This document shows, one piece after another, positions 16,761-25,809 of a stretch of 64,000 bases of DNA (position 1 is its first letter; each line of letters begins with the position of its first letter). Source of the stretch: Pinibacter soli (GTDB taxonomy: Bacteria; Bacteroidota; Bacteroidia; Chitinophagales; Chitinophagaceae); assembly GCF_029961145.1 (NCBI RefSeq), contig NZ_JASBRG010000007.1:972155-1036154 (forward strand). Direction: 5' to 3'. Made by a program: the position numbers and the translations under genes. Under the pieces are notes generated by a model. It was not told where the DNA came from and ran no database searches. It worked only from the letters and a program-made list of their open reading frames with translations.

Positions 16761-19130
16761 ATGAAAAAGTTCTTGATTCCTTTTGGTTTTCTGCTTTTTG
16801 TTGTAGGAAAATCGAACGCTCAAAACACTCAAAACAATCCGGGTTCCAACCACGGAAACAAGTTTGAGCAATTGGGTGGCATCCTGCCGACGCCAAATGA
16901 ATACCGCACTGCAAGCGGCGCTCCGGGCCCTAAGTACTGGCAGCAACGTGCAGATTATGACATAAAATGTAACCTTGACGAAAGCAAATTACAGCTAACC
17001 GGTAGTGAAACGATCACTTACTGGAACAACTCTCCCGACGCTTTAACCTATTTGTGGTTGCAACTTGATGAAAATGAGCACAGCTCAAAAAACAACGCAA
17101 ATTACCAGGATGGTAGTGGCATGCCGGATACAGCCAGCAGCCAACAGATAGGCCGTATGATGTCGCAAAACGAACCTAACAAAGGTGGCGTGAACATCAT
17201 CAAATTGACGGACGGACTGGGCGCAGCAATGAAATATACGATCAACAAAACAATGATGCGTGTAGAGTTGCCAACTCCACTAAAACCGGGCAAACAAATT
17301 GTTTTAAAAGTTGACTGGAACTATTATATCAGCAACCGTATTAAAGAAGGCGGCCGCGGTGGTTATGAATATTTCCCTGAAGATGGCAACTACCTTTTCA
17401 CCATTACACAATGGTATCCTCGCCTTTGCGTGTACAGCGATTTCCAGGGCTGGCAAAACCACCAGTTCACTGGTCGCGGAGAATTTGCGTTGACCTTCGG
17501 AAATTTCAAGGTACAAATGACAGTTCCTTCCGACCACGTAGTGGGCGGAACAGGAGAATGCCAAAACTATCAGCAGGTATTATCTCCGGCGCAATTTGCA
17601 CGCTGGCAAAAAGCGCAAACTACCAAAGAACCGATTGAAGTAGTTACGCTTGACGAAGCAAAAAAATCTGAGCAGGATAAAACCACAAAGACAAAAACAT
17701 GGATCTTCAAAGCAGACAACGTCCGTGACTTTGCATGGGGAAGCAGCCCTAAGTTTGTGTGGGACGCAATGCCTGCTTATGTTGAAGGCAAAAAAGTAAT
17801 GTGCATGAGCTACTATGGAAAAGAAGCGTATGGCCTTTACCGTAAGTTCTCTACAAAAGCTGTTGCTCATACCATTAAAACATATTCTAAGTTCACTATT
17901 CCTTACCCATATCCTGTTGCACAAAGCGTAGAAGCATCAAACGGTATGGAATACCCAATGATTTGCTTCAACTATGGCCGTACAGAAAAAGACGGCACTT
18001 ATAGCGAGGCGGCTAAATATGGTATGCTGGGTGTGATTATTCACGAAGTGGGTCACAACTTCTTCCCTATGATCGTTAACAGCGATGAGCGCCAGTGGAC
18101 ATGGATGGATGAAGGTTTGAACACTTTTGTTGAGTATCTGACAGAAGAGTTGTACGACAATAAATTCCCTTCCCGTCGCGGACCGGCATTCACTATCACT
18201 GATTACATGAAATTGCCGAAAGATCAGTTGGAGCCAATTATGACCAACTCTGAAAATATTGTACAGTTTGGACCAAACGCATATTCCAAACCGGCAACAG
18301 GTCTGAACATTTTGCGTGAAACCATTATGGGTCGCGAATTGTTTGACTATGCTTTTAAAGAATATGCAAGACGCTGGGCATTCAAGCACCCTACGCCTGC
18401 TGATTTCTTCCGCACAATGGAAGATGCCAGCGCTGAAGATCTTGACTGGTTCTGGAGAGGTTGGTTCTTTGGTACAGACGCTTGTGATATTGCATTGGAT
18501 AGCGTGAAAGGTTTCAAACCAGAGTTCATTACTAAATCAAACGGTACTGCAGTTGTTTATAAAAAATTGGCGGGCCCTCAGGTGAACGCATTTGAAGACA
18601 TTTCTAAAGTGCGCAACCGCGATGATAAAAACATCCAGTTCCTGACTGACGCAGATACAACGCTTCGTGATTTCTACTGGAAGTATGATCGCGGTATTGA
18701 GCCATACGACACAACAAACATAGCTGTGCCAAACAATACAACTGCAGCTACTTTGACAGACGATGAGAAAAAAGCAATCGCTGCTGAAAACTTCTACCAA
18801 TTGTTCTTCACCAACAAAGGCGGTCTCGTTATGCCAATCATCATAGAATGGACATACAAAGACGGCACTAAAGAAGTTGAAAGAATTCCGGCACAGGTTT
18901 GGCGCAAAAGCGAAACCAAGCTTTCTAAAATATTTGTGAAGCACAAAGAAGTGGCAAGCATTAAACTTGACCCAATGCGTGAAACAGCAGATATAGACGA
19001 AAGCAACAACAGCTGGCCGAATGTATCTGCTCCTAGCCGCTTCCAGGTGTTCAAAGCTGCTGAGCAGGCCCGCGGTCAGTCAACCGGCGGAAACCCAATG
19101 CAAGCTGCTGAGAAGAAGAAAGGATTTTAA
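16761..19130 (+). CDS. M1 family zinc metallopeptidase, exported
   Basis: 789 residues with signal peptide MKKFLIPFGFLLFVVGKSNAQ. The zinc site HEVGH is at residues 428-432, followed after 18 residues by the third ligand Glu451 in WMDEGLNTF, the exact HExxH-x18-E spacing of M1 enzymes. NGMEYPM near residue 393 corresponds to the GAMEN-type exopeptidase loop but reads GMEYP. The N-terminal saddle-like beta domain (LTGSETITYWNNSPDALTYLWLQLDEN) is also typical. It is probably periplasmic or surface-exposed. Downstream of HupE/UreJ; a terminator follows. Confidence 0.93.
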   Translation: MKKFLIPFGFLLFVVGKSNAQNTQNNPGSNHGNKFEQLGGILPTPNEYRTASGAPGPKYWQQRADYDIKCNLDESKLQLTGSETITYWNNSPDALTYLWLQLDENEHSSKNNANYQDGSGMPDTASSQQIGRMMSQNEPNKGGVNIIKLTDGLGAAMKYTINKTMMRVELPTPLKPGKQIVLKVDWNYYISNRIKEGGRGGYEYFPEDGNYLFTITQWYPRLCVYSDFQGWQNHQFTGRGEFALTFGNFKVQMTVPSDHVVGGTGECQNYQQVLSPAQFARWQKAQTTKEPIEVVTLDEAKKSEQDKTTKTKTWIFKADNVRDFAWGSSPKFVWDAMPAYVEGKKVMCMSYYGKEAYGLYRKFSTKAVAHTIKTYSKFTIPYPYPVAQSVEASNGMEYPMICFNYGRTEKDGTYSEAAKYGMLGVIIHEVGHNFFPMIVNSDERQWTWMDEGLNTFVEYLTEELYDNKFPSRRGPAFTITDYMKLPKDQLEPIMTNSENIVQFGPNAYSKPATGLNILRETIMGRELFDYAFKEYARRWAFKHPTPADFFRTMEDASAEDLDWFWRGWFFGTDACDIALDSVKGFKPEFITKSNGTAVVYKKLAGPQVNAFEDISKVRNRDDKNIQFLTDADTTLRDFYWKYDRGIEPYDTTNIAVPNNTTAATLTDDEKKAIAAENFYQLFFTNKGGLVMPIIIEWTYKDGTKEVERIPAQVWRKSETKLSKIFVKHKEVASIKLDPMRETADIDESNNSWPNVSAPSRFQVFKAAEQARGQSTGGNPMQAAEKKKGF

Positions 19131-19154
19131 GAAAGTCAAAAATAAACAGTCAAA

Positions 19155-19186
19155 AAGCGTCTCCGATTTTTCGGGACGCTTTTTTG
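19155..19186 (+). terminator. Rho-independent terminator of the M1 peptidase gene
   Basis: AAGCGTCtCCGA-tttt-TCGGgACGCTT stem with one mismatch, followed by TTTTTT, 25 nt after the stop codon. Confidence 0.9.
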
Positions 19187-19286
19187 TTGTGGCAGTGTTT
19201 GTAATTTATAGTCTCGAATACTTACCACTAAGCTAAGGGTTTTCCTAGTGGAGGTTTGGTGCGGGGTAACAGGAGTACCTTATTGT

Positions 19287-19835
19287 TTATTCTTTAAGTA
19301 CTTTCCCCGTATACTGTCCTTTAACAACAGATGTCTTTCCATCTTTTAAGAAATGTAACTCATACACAAAAGTATAGTTGTCTCCATTTTTTGATACAGT
19401 GACTGTACTTCCGTCCATTTTATAGAAATCTGTCGCATCGGGCCCTTCTGTGCCCATGAACAAAGTTCCATAGCTAAGACTTTGTTTTGAAAAATTCAAG
19501 CCAACCATTGCCTCATCAAAATTCTTCGTAGAATCAAAATCCGCTGTATCAAAATAATGAGCGGTAAATGTGCCACTAGTCGGAATTTCACTTTTGTAAA
19601 AGCCGAATTCAACTGCATTTGCCCCATTATCAGCCTGTAATGTAGTCGTAAGAAATACTTGCACATAACCACTGCCGATAAAATCATTGCTGTAATAGGC
19701 AGCCCCAGTCGGGTAGTTTTTGCCTTCGTAAGTAAAGTAGTTTTCGTTTTGAGTCTCGCTAATATTTTTCTGGCAGGAAGAAAAACCAGCAAATAAGGCT
19801 GTAAGACCAAGGAAGGTCCATTTTGTCATTTTCAT
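19287..19835 (-). CDS. Hypothetical lipoprotein
   Basis: About 182 residues from ATG at 19835 (MKMTKWTFLGLTALFAGFSSCQKN). The frame could open at a TTG two codons earlier. The lipobox FSSC predicts lipidation at the Cys. The mature part is rich in beta-strand residues with Tyr/Phe/Asp/Thr and ends GQYTGKVLKE. No domain is recognised. It is convergent with the M1 peptidase and probably monocistronic. Confidence 0.75.
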   Translation of the reverse strand: MKMTKWTFLGLTALFAGFSSCQKNISETQNENYFTYEGKNYPTGAAYYSNDFIGSGYVQVFLTTTLQADNGANAVEFGFYKSEIPTSGTFTAHYFDTADFDSTKNFDEAMVGLNFSKQSLSYGTLFMGTEGPDATDFYKMDGSTVTVSKNGDNYTFVYELHFLKDGKTSVVKGQYTGKVLKE

Positions 19836-19951
19836 TACCAATAGGTTTAGGATTGATTAAATTACCTTGACCGCTAAGGTAGCGCTCAAACGTTAAAAGG
19901 CAATCCCAAATTAATACTCTTCAATTTTTGAAATACTGTTGCATTTTTTAT

Positions 19952-19959
19952 TAGTTTTG
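19952..19959 (+). promoter_or_regulatory. Probable -7 box before the LKGPP-tailed protein
   Basis: TAGTTTTG matches TAnnTTTG. A TTTTTG word ends at 19930, 21 nt upstream, fitting the -33 element. The start codon lies only 7 nt after the box, so the leader would be very short or absent. Confidence 0.5.
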
Positions 19960-19966
19960 TTGCCAG

Positions 19967-20284
19967 ATGCGCAAATCCCTTATAAAAGTCATCACGGTTT
20001 TAATGCTTTTGGTGTTTACCCAAAAGATGGGATTGCGTTTGTGGCTACACAATTGGTATCATACTGAGCAGGCAAATGAAAAGAAGGACCCGCTTTCATC
20101 CGGCGAAGACAAATCCGTCAAGTGCGATTGTATTGACGACTTTTTAATGCCGCTTGATGAAACTCCTGTTTTTTCCCTGCATGTTCCTACACAGGAATTC
20201 AAAACAATCTTCTCTGTTTATAATTCACCTTTCTCATGCGCAGAAAAACTATTCTGCTCGCTGAAAGGTCCGCCAATGGCATAA
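19967..20284 (+). CDS. Small secreted protein with C-terminal LKGPP tail
   Basis: 105 residues. An N-terminal hydrophobic segment (MRKSLIKVITVLMLLVFTQ) is followed by LRLWLHNWYHTEQ, the CDCIDDFLMP motif with two Cys, and a C-terminus CSLKGPPMA. No named family is recalled. Similar small exported proteins ending in L(R/K)GPP occur beside outer-membrane transporters in Bacteroidota, and a second one heads the RND operon here (51424-51789). His and Cys residues suggest metal handling, which is inference. The TonB-dependent receptor starts 158 bp downstream on the same strand. Confidence 0.75.
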   Translation: MRKSLIKVITVLMLLVFTQKMGLRLWLHNWYHTEQANEKKDPLSSGEDKSVKCDCIDDFLMPLDETPVFSLHVPTQEFKTIFSVYNSPFSCAEKLFCSLKGPPMA

Positions 20285-20442
20285 CCCATCTTTCTCTGTA
20301 TTTGACAATTGATTGATTGATTGAGTTCGTCTCGGTCATTACTCATAATTCAATACGCATAACTCATTACTTTTTCCCTTGTGAAAACACCCATATGCTT
20401 CACATGCATTGGTGCATTTCATTAATCTCCATTTGATTTGGC

Positions 20443-22932
20443 ATGAAATCATTCTTTATACGACTTACTATACTGGTTGTTTCTATACATTCCTGCCAGT
20501 TAATTTCTGCGCAGAATAAGACCGGCAAAGCTCCGGGATCATTATCCGGCAATATATTTGAGAAGAAAACCAGCGCCCCTTTGCCCAAGGCAACGATCTA
20601 CATTCCTGATCTTCAAACGGGAACTGTGGCAGATGACAGTGGACACTATTCATTTAAGACACTTCCTCAAGGTACCTACCTCGTTGAGGTACGTTATATA
20701 GGATATAAGGCCCAAACAAGAAACATAACTGTAAATGGCGCCATACGCAAGCAGGACTTTGCCTTAACTGACGAAGTGGTGGAAGAAGGAACCGTGGTGA
20801 TCACGGGCACTTCGAAAGCTACGCAAATCAAGCGCAGCCCGGTTCCTATCGTTGCAGTAAGTCATACATACCTTACAACAAATCTGAGTTCAAATATCAT
20901 TGATGCTATCGCAAAAGTACCCGGTGTAAGTGCCCTTACTACGGGACCAAATGTTTCAAAACCTTTTATTCGCGGGTTGGGTTACAATAGAATTTTGACA
21001 TTGTTTGATGGTGTTCGACAGGAAGGTCAGCAGTGGGGCGATGAACATGGCATTGAAGTGGACCAATACGGCGTTGACAGGATTGAAGTGATCAAAGGCC
21101 CGGCCAGTTTAAGTTACGGCTCTGATGCATTGGCAGGTGTTGTAAACCTCATTCCTACTCCGCAGCCCCAAGACGGCAAAATAAAAGGCGAAGTACAGGC
21201 GGAGTATCAAACCAACAATGGGATGTTTGGAGGAACGGCAATGCTTTCCGGCAATAGAAACGGTTTCGAATGGATGGGGCGTGTTTCTCACAAAGAAGCC
21301 ACCAATTACAGAAACAAAATTGATGGCAGGGTTTTTAATACTGGGTTTAAAGAAACAGACGCAACCATTGCAATGGGCCTGCACGGCAAATGGGGCTACA
21401 CGCATTTGAACCTTTCTATGTTTGATGATCTGCAGGAAATTCCGGACGGCAGCCGCGATTCAGTAACAGGAAAGTTCACGAAACAAATTACCGAAGATGA
21501 TCTTTACCGGCCGATCGTTAGCGATGATGAATTAAAATCATATGCGATCACTCCATTGCACCAACATGTACAGCACTACAGAGGCTATTTGAACAACAAT
21601 TTCATTTTGGGCAATAATGGCAGACTTGGCGTTAACCTTGCCTTTCAGCGCAGCGTAAGAAGAGAGTTCAACCATCCCGAAGCTCCTTACCAGGACGTTG
21701 CGGGTTTGTACTTACAAATGAACACTTACTCATACGATGTAAAATATTACCTGCCCGAGATTGATGGTTGGAATTTTACTACAGGTGTGAATGGTATGTT
21801 TCAGCAAAATGACGTAACAAAAGGAACGGAGTTCATAATACCGTCTTATCATCAGTTTGATATAGGTCCGTTTGCCTTGATAAAGAAAACATTTAACAGG
21901 TTGGACATTGCAGGCGGTGTACGTTATGACAGCAGATCTTTTAACAATAGCGCATTGTATACTGGCACTGATCCTGTTTCCGGTTTTGAGAAGCCTGTAC
22001 ATGGCGCAGACACAGTTGGTGCGGACAATCCGTTTTACAATTACAAACATACGTTTACGGGCTTTTCAGGAAGCGTAGGCGCGACCTATAAAGTTTCAGA
22101 AAAATTTGCACTGAAAGGAAATATTTCAAGAGGTTACCGTGCACCAAACATTTCTGAAATTTCCGCCAACGGTGTGCATCCCGGAACGAATATTTACCAG
22201 GTGGGAAATAATCAGTTTAAACCAGAATTCTCTTTGCAGGAAGATCTTGGTCTTTCCTATACTTCAAAATATGTGATCATCAATTTCAGTGTATTTAACA
22301 ACACTATTTCTAATTACATTTTTAATCAGAAGCTTGCTGCAACCAATGGTGGAGACTCGCTTTTAAACGGCAATACTGTTTACAAATTTCAACAGGGAAA
22401 AGCCAATTTATATGGTGGAGAATTAAGTGTAGATTTCCATCCGATAAAACCTTTGCACTTCGAAAACAGTGTATCTGTTGTGTACGCCGATAACAAAAAC
22501 GTAAGCGGCGCTATGAAGACAGACAGCAACAGATACCTCCCGTTCGTTCCACCATTACATGGCATTTCTGAATTGCGCTATGATTTTGATGGGAAGGCTC
22601 ATCACATTGTTGATGGCTTTGCAAAAGTTCAATTAGCCTACTATGCGAAACAAAATCGTGTTTACCTTACCGACAATACAGAAAGCGCCACGCCAGGGTA
22701 TACACTGGTAAATGCCGGTGTTGGTGCGGGTTTCACTAATAAAAAAGGCAGAACACTGTTTAATGTGTATTTAATGGCAAACAACATTTTTGACGTTGCC
22801 TATTGGGATCATTTGAACAGGTTGAAATATTTTCTGTACTCCGATGCAGACACGAATCCAAATCATGGTATACATAACATGGGGAGGAATTTTTCATTTA
22901 AAGTTAATGTGCCGCTGGAGTGGAAGGACTGA
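20443..22932 (+). CDS. TonB-dependent outer-membrane receptor with carboxypeptidase-like N-terminal domain
   Basis: 829 residues. The signal peptide (MKSFFIRLTILVVSIHSCQLISAQ) precedes a CarboxypepD_reg-like domain (LSGNIFEKKTSAPLPKATIYIPDLQTGT...GHYSFKTLPQGTYLVEVRYIGY). The plug follows (ATQIKRSPVPIVAVSHTYLTTNLSSNIIDAIAKVPGVSALTTGPNVSKPFIRGLGYNRI is its core; key words VPGVS, RGLG, GPASLSYGSDALAGVVNLI). The beta-barrel ends in an aromatic-poor KVNVPLEWKD. It takes up a chelate or metal across the outer membrane using TonB energy. The cargo is not evident. The small LKGPP protein upstream is its likely operon partner. No SusD gene is present. Confidence 0.92.
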   Translation: MKSFFIRLTILVVSIHSCQLISAQNKTGKAPGSLSGNIFEKKTSAPLPKATIYIPDLQTGTVADDSGHYSFKTLPQGTYLVEVRYIGYKAQTRNITVNGAIRKQDFALTDEVVEEGTVVITGTSKATQIKRSPVPIVAVSHTYLTTNLSSNIIDAIAKVPGVSALTTGPNVSKPFIRGLGYNRILTLFDGVRQEGQQWGDEHGIEVDQYGVDRIEVIKGPASLSYGSDALAGVVNLIPTPQPQDGKIKGEVQAEYQTNNGMFGGTAMLSGNRNGFEWMGRVSHKEATNYRNKIDGRVFNTGFKETDATIAMGLHGKWGYTHLNLSMFDDLQEIPDGSRDSVTGKFTKQITEDDLYRPIVSDDELKSYAITPLHQHVQHYRGYLNNNFILGNNGRLGVNLAFQRSVRREFNHPEAPYQDVAGLYLQMNTYSYDVKYYLPEIDGWNFTTGVNGMFQQNDVTKGTEFIIPSYHQFDIGPFALIKKTFNRLDIAGGVRYDSRSFNNSALYTGTDPVSGFEKPVHGADTVGADNPFYNYKHTFTGFSGSVGATYKVSEKFALKGNISRGYRAPNISEISANGVHPGTNIYQVGNNQFKPEFSLQEDLGLSYTSKYVIINFSVFNNTISNYIFNQKLAATNGGDSLLNGNTVYKFQQGKANLYGGELSVDFHPIKPLHFENSVSVVYADNKNVSGAMKTDSNRYLPFVPPLHGISELRYDFDGKAHHIVDGFAKVQLAYYAKQNRVYLTDNTESATPGYTLVNAGVGAGFTNKKGRTLFNVYLMANNIFDVAYWDHLNRLKYFLYSDADTNPNHGIHNMGRNFSFKVNVPLEWKD

Positions 22933-23016
22933 TGACTGAATAACCGAGTAACTGAATAACTGAACTTGAAGGTCGGACGCTCTTCAATAATTCAACATTC
23001 AGTTAATCAGTTATTT
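22933..23016. repeat. Paired inverted arms (CTGAATAACCGAGTAACTGAATAA words)
   Basis: The left arm 22933-22964 iterates actgaataac and ccgagtaac words, and the right arm 22983-23016 complements it (attcagttaatcagttat). The spacer is under 20 nt, so it can fold as an imperfect hairpin just after the receptor stop. Confidence 0.7.
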
Positions 23017-23044
23017 TTTAAATTGTGTTATAATACCTTTTATA

Positions 23045-23659
23045 ATGAATCTTACACCTAGTACCTTATTCCTCGATATCGGCGGAGTGTTGCTTACCAA
23101 TGGCTGGGACCGCAATGCACGCAAACAGGCTTCTCAGCAATTCAATCTTGATCTGCCTGAGCTTGAGGAAAGGCATCACCTGACTTTTGATACATACGAG
23201 GAGGGAAAACTTTCACTGGAAGAATATCTTACAAGAATTGTTTTCTACGAACCAAGGTCTTTTACCAGGGAGGCTTTTATCAATTTCATACAATCGCAAT
23301 CGCAGCCTTACAATGAGATGATCGATATGATCTGTGCACTCAAAAAGAAATACAATTTAAAGATTGCGGTTGTAAATAACGAAGGCAAAGAGTTTAATGA
23401 ATTCAGGACAAGCAAATTCAAATTGAATTCGTTTGTTGATTTTTTTATTTCTTCATGCTATGTACACATGCGCAAACCGGATGCTGATATTTTTAAACTG
23501 GCACTGAACATTGCGCAGGTAGCGCCGGAAGAAGTGTTATATATTGAAGATAGACCAATGTTTATCTCCGTAGCTGAAAGTCTGGACATTAAGGGCATTG
23601 TGCATAAAGATTATGACTCAACAAAAGTAGCATTGAAAGAATTCGGATTAAGTGTTTGA
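23045..23659 (+). CDS. HAD-superfamily (IA) hydrolase
   Basis: 204 residues. Motif I is LFLDIGGVLLTN with the nucleophile Asp; the second acid position is Gly, as in many DIGGVL-type HAD-IA proteins. Motif II is AVVNNE, with N in place of the usual T/S. The motif III Lys is in MRKPDADIF, and motif IV is LYIEDRPMFISVA. A helical cap lies between motif I and II. This composition resembles phosphatases and epoxide-hydrolase-N-like HAD proteins; the substrate is unknown. It is cytoplasmic and single, convergent with ligD. Confidence 0.85.
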   Translation: MNLTPSTLFLDIGGVLLTNGWDRNARKQASQQFNLDLPELEERHHLTFDTYEEGKLSLEEYLTRIVFYEPRSFTREAFINFIQSQSQPYNEMIDMICALKKKYNLKIAVVNNEGKEFNEFRTSKFKLNSFVDFFISSCYVHMRKPDADIFKLALNIAQVAPEEVLYIEDRPMFISVAESLDIKGIVHKDYDSTKVALKEFGLSV

Positions 23660-23663
23660 GTTT

Positions 23664-23823
23664 TTAACCGCAAAGGGCGCGAAGGTTGCGCAAAGGAAGC
23701 AAAGAATACAAATTACAAGTCTCAAAAACACATAGACCTCGAAGAAACACAAGGGAGACGTCAGTTCTCAACAGTTCAAAACCTTCGTTTCCTTTGCGCA
23801 ACCTTCGCGCCCTTTGCGGTTAA
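23664..23823. repeat. Perfect 35-bp inverted repeat between convergent genes
   Basis: Positions 23664-23698 and 23789-23823 are exact reverse complements over 35 nt (arm begins TTAACCGCAAAGGGCGCGAA), separated by 90 nt. The right arm supplies the stop codon of ligD. The arm is itself made of iterated CGCAAAGG-like words. Confidence 0.95.
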
Positions 23824-25535
23824 ACTTCGGTCTCTCTTTTCTTTCTTTTCTTCGGTGCAGACACTACCTTTTCATTCTTTTCTGTAGCTGCTTTCTTGTC
23901 TTCTCTTAGTCCAAGAAAAATAGGATGTCGCAGAACAGCATCCTGTGTCCATTCGGTGTAAGTCACTTCACACACGAGTTGTGGCTTTACCCATGTTACA
24001 GGCATGTTTGTTTTTGGAACGCTATCGAATGGAGGCTTCTTAACAACAAGCGGCTGCAATTTTTGATAAACTTCTTTCAACGTTTTTTCAGTAAAGCCAG
24101 AGCCACTATGGCCGATATATTCCAGTTTATTGCCATCATATTTTCCCAAGATAATTGCGCCAAAATATTTTCGGCTCTTACGCGGCTCTGTAAAGCCGCA
24201 AATGATCGCTTCGAGTTTTTGTGTATTCTTTATCTTCAGCCAGCTTTTGCTTCTGTGATCAATGTAGTACTCGCTTTGCATATCTTTTGCCATCACGCCT
24301 TCCAAACCCTTCTTTAAAGCCAGTTTGAAAAACGCTATCCCTTCTCCAACAATATGATCACTGAAAATAATCACGCCACTTTTAGGAACAAGATTTTGCA
24401 GAATTGTTTTGCGTTCGATAAGCGGTAAGCCTGTAAGATTTTTTCCACTATACCACAGAATATCAAAGACATAGAATGCAAGTTTTGCTCTTCTGCCATT
24501 CTTTACAAAATTTTGCAAGTTTTGAAAGTCTGGATATCCTTCATCATTCAACGCAACTATTTCACCATCAACAATTGCATCGCCTTTCCATTCTTCTCGC
24601 AGAGCATCAGTAATTGCAGCAAATTTTTGCGTAAATGAAAGATTGTTGCGTGATCGCAATTCTACTTTTCCTTTATTCAGGTAAGCCAATGCTCGATAAC
24701 CATCCCACTTGATTTCATACAACCAATCTTTGTTATCAAACGCTTCTTCTACTCTAGTTGCCAGCATGGGTTTAAGATCATGAGGAAACGCTTGCTTCTT
24801 CCCTTTCTCGAGCAACTCATTTACTGATGCATCGCCAATCACTTCAACATCTTCCTCAACTTTTTTTTTGGCTGTTTTTGTTGTGGTTGTTTTAGCAGCG
24901 GACTTTTTCACCGCCGATTTTTTTGACGCGGTTTTATTAGAATGCCAAACATTTTCGCTCGTAGCAGCAATCTTTTCTATTGTTTTTTTGGAGATAACAG
25001 ATTTGTCGTTTTCAGTAATATCGTCCGTAGAGGCATATTTGTCTTTGTGTTTTATCAACAACCAAGTATTCTCCCCTTTGCCATGCATTTTTACCAATGC
25101 ATAACTTCCTTTTAGTTTTTTTCCTTTTAAAGTAAACTTAATCGTACCGGCATGAAGTTGTTTCAGTAAGCTTTTCTCCTGGGATCTTTTATCGGTGGGG
25201 ACATCTTCATCTGATAAATACGTTCCTTCATCCCAAACGATCACTGTTCCTGCTCCATAATTTCCTTCGGGAATAATGCCTTCGAAATTGCGGTAATCAT
25301 ATGGATGGTCCTCCACCATCATTGCCAGGCGCTTCACTTCCGGATCGGTTGATGGGCCCTTCGGTACGGCCCAGCTTTTCAATACACCGTCCATTTCCAA
25401 CCTGAAATCGTAATGCAGATGCGACGCGTCATGCTTTTGTATCACAAAACGCAATTCACCCCTTTTCGCCTTTCCTCCTTCCGGCTCCGGCGTTTGTTTG
25501 AACGATCGCTTTTGTTTGTATTTGGCCAGACTCAT
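23820..25535 (-). CDS. ligD: ATP-dependent DNA ligase D without the polymerase domain
   Basis: 571 residues. Residues 28-165 form the 3'-phosphoesterase domain (FVIQKHDASHLHYDFRLEMDGVL... key words HLHYDFR, WAVPKGP, GIIPEGNYGAG). A Lys/Ala/Thr linker of about 40 residues follows (KKSAAKTTTTKTAKKK). The ligase domain has EIKWDGYRA with adenylated Lys276, VDGEIVALNDEG, YVFDILW and EGVMAKD, then an OB fold. The primase-polymerase domain of full LigD is absent. LigD seals breaks in Ku-dependent end joining; no ku gene is visible here. The stop lies in a repeat arm. Confidence 0.93.
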   Translation of the reverse strand: MSLAKYKQKRSFKQTPEPEGGKAKRGELRFVIQKHDASHLHYDFRLEMDGVLKSWAVPKGPSTDPEVKRLAMMVEDHPYDYRNFEGIIPEGNYGAGTVIVWDEGTYLSDEDVPTDKRSQEKSLLKQLHAGTIKFTLKGKKLKGSYALVKMHGKGENTWLLIKHKDKYASTDDITENDKSVISKKTIEKIAATSENVWHSNKTASKKSAVKKSAAKTTTTKTAKKKVEEDVEVIGDASVNELLEKGKKQAFPHDLKPMLATRVEEAFDNKDWLYEIKWDGYRALAYLNKGKVELRSRNNLSFTQKFAAITDALREEWKGDAIVDGEIVALNDEGYPDFQNLQNFVKNGRRAKLAFYVFDILWYSGKNLTGLPLIERKTILQNLVPKSGVIIFSDHIVGEGIAFFKLALKKGLEGVMAKDMQSEYYIDHRSKSWLKIKNTQKLEAIICGFTEPRKSRKYFGAIILGKYDGNKLEYIGHSGSGFTEKTLKEVYQKLQPLVVKKPPFDSVPKTNMPVTWVKPQLVCEVTYTEWTQDAVLRHPIFLGLREDKKAATEKNEKVVSAPKKRKKRETEV

Positions 25536-25540
25536 TTTAA

Positions 25541-25809
25541 TTAAAAATTGAAAGTTGAAAATGAGCTTGTAGACAATCTCTACGAGTTATAACAAACACG
25601 GTCTTGTGATAAATCACCAAGTAGCACGTAACGCATTTTCGACCTCCAATTTTCAATCAAAAAATTGTGCCAGTCAATAATTGAAAGTTGAAAATTGAAA
25701 ATGCTTCTTGTGTTGCTGCGCTCATGTCGCGCTAGCCGATGCTTGTGAAATAATGGTCGTTCTTCGCATAAAACCTCATTTTCAACTTTCCATTTTCAAC
25801 TCTCAATTA
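25541..25809. repeat. Two successive paired-arm elements (TTGAAAGTTGAAAATG words)
   Basis: Arms at 25541-25564 / 25636-25660 and at 25680-25702 / 25776-25809 are complementary pairs of the same words, each with a spacer near 72 nt. The two spacers are different sequences. The last arm overlaps the end of the cvfB gene. Confidence 0.75.
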
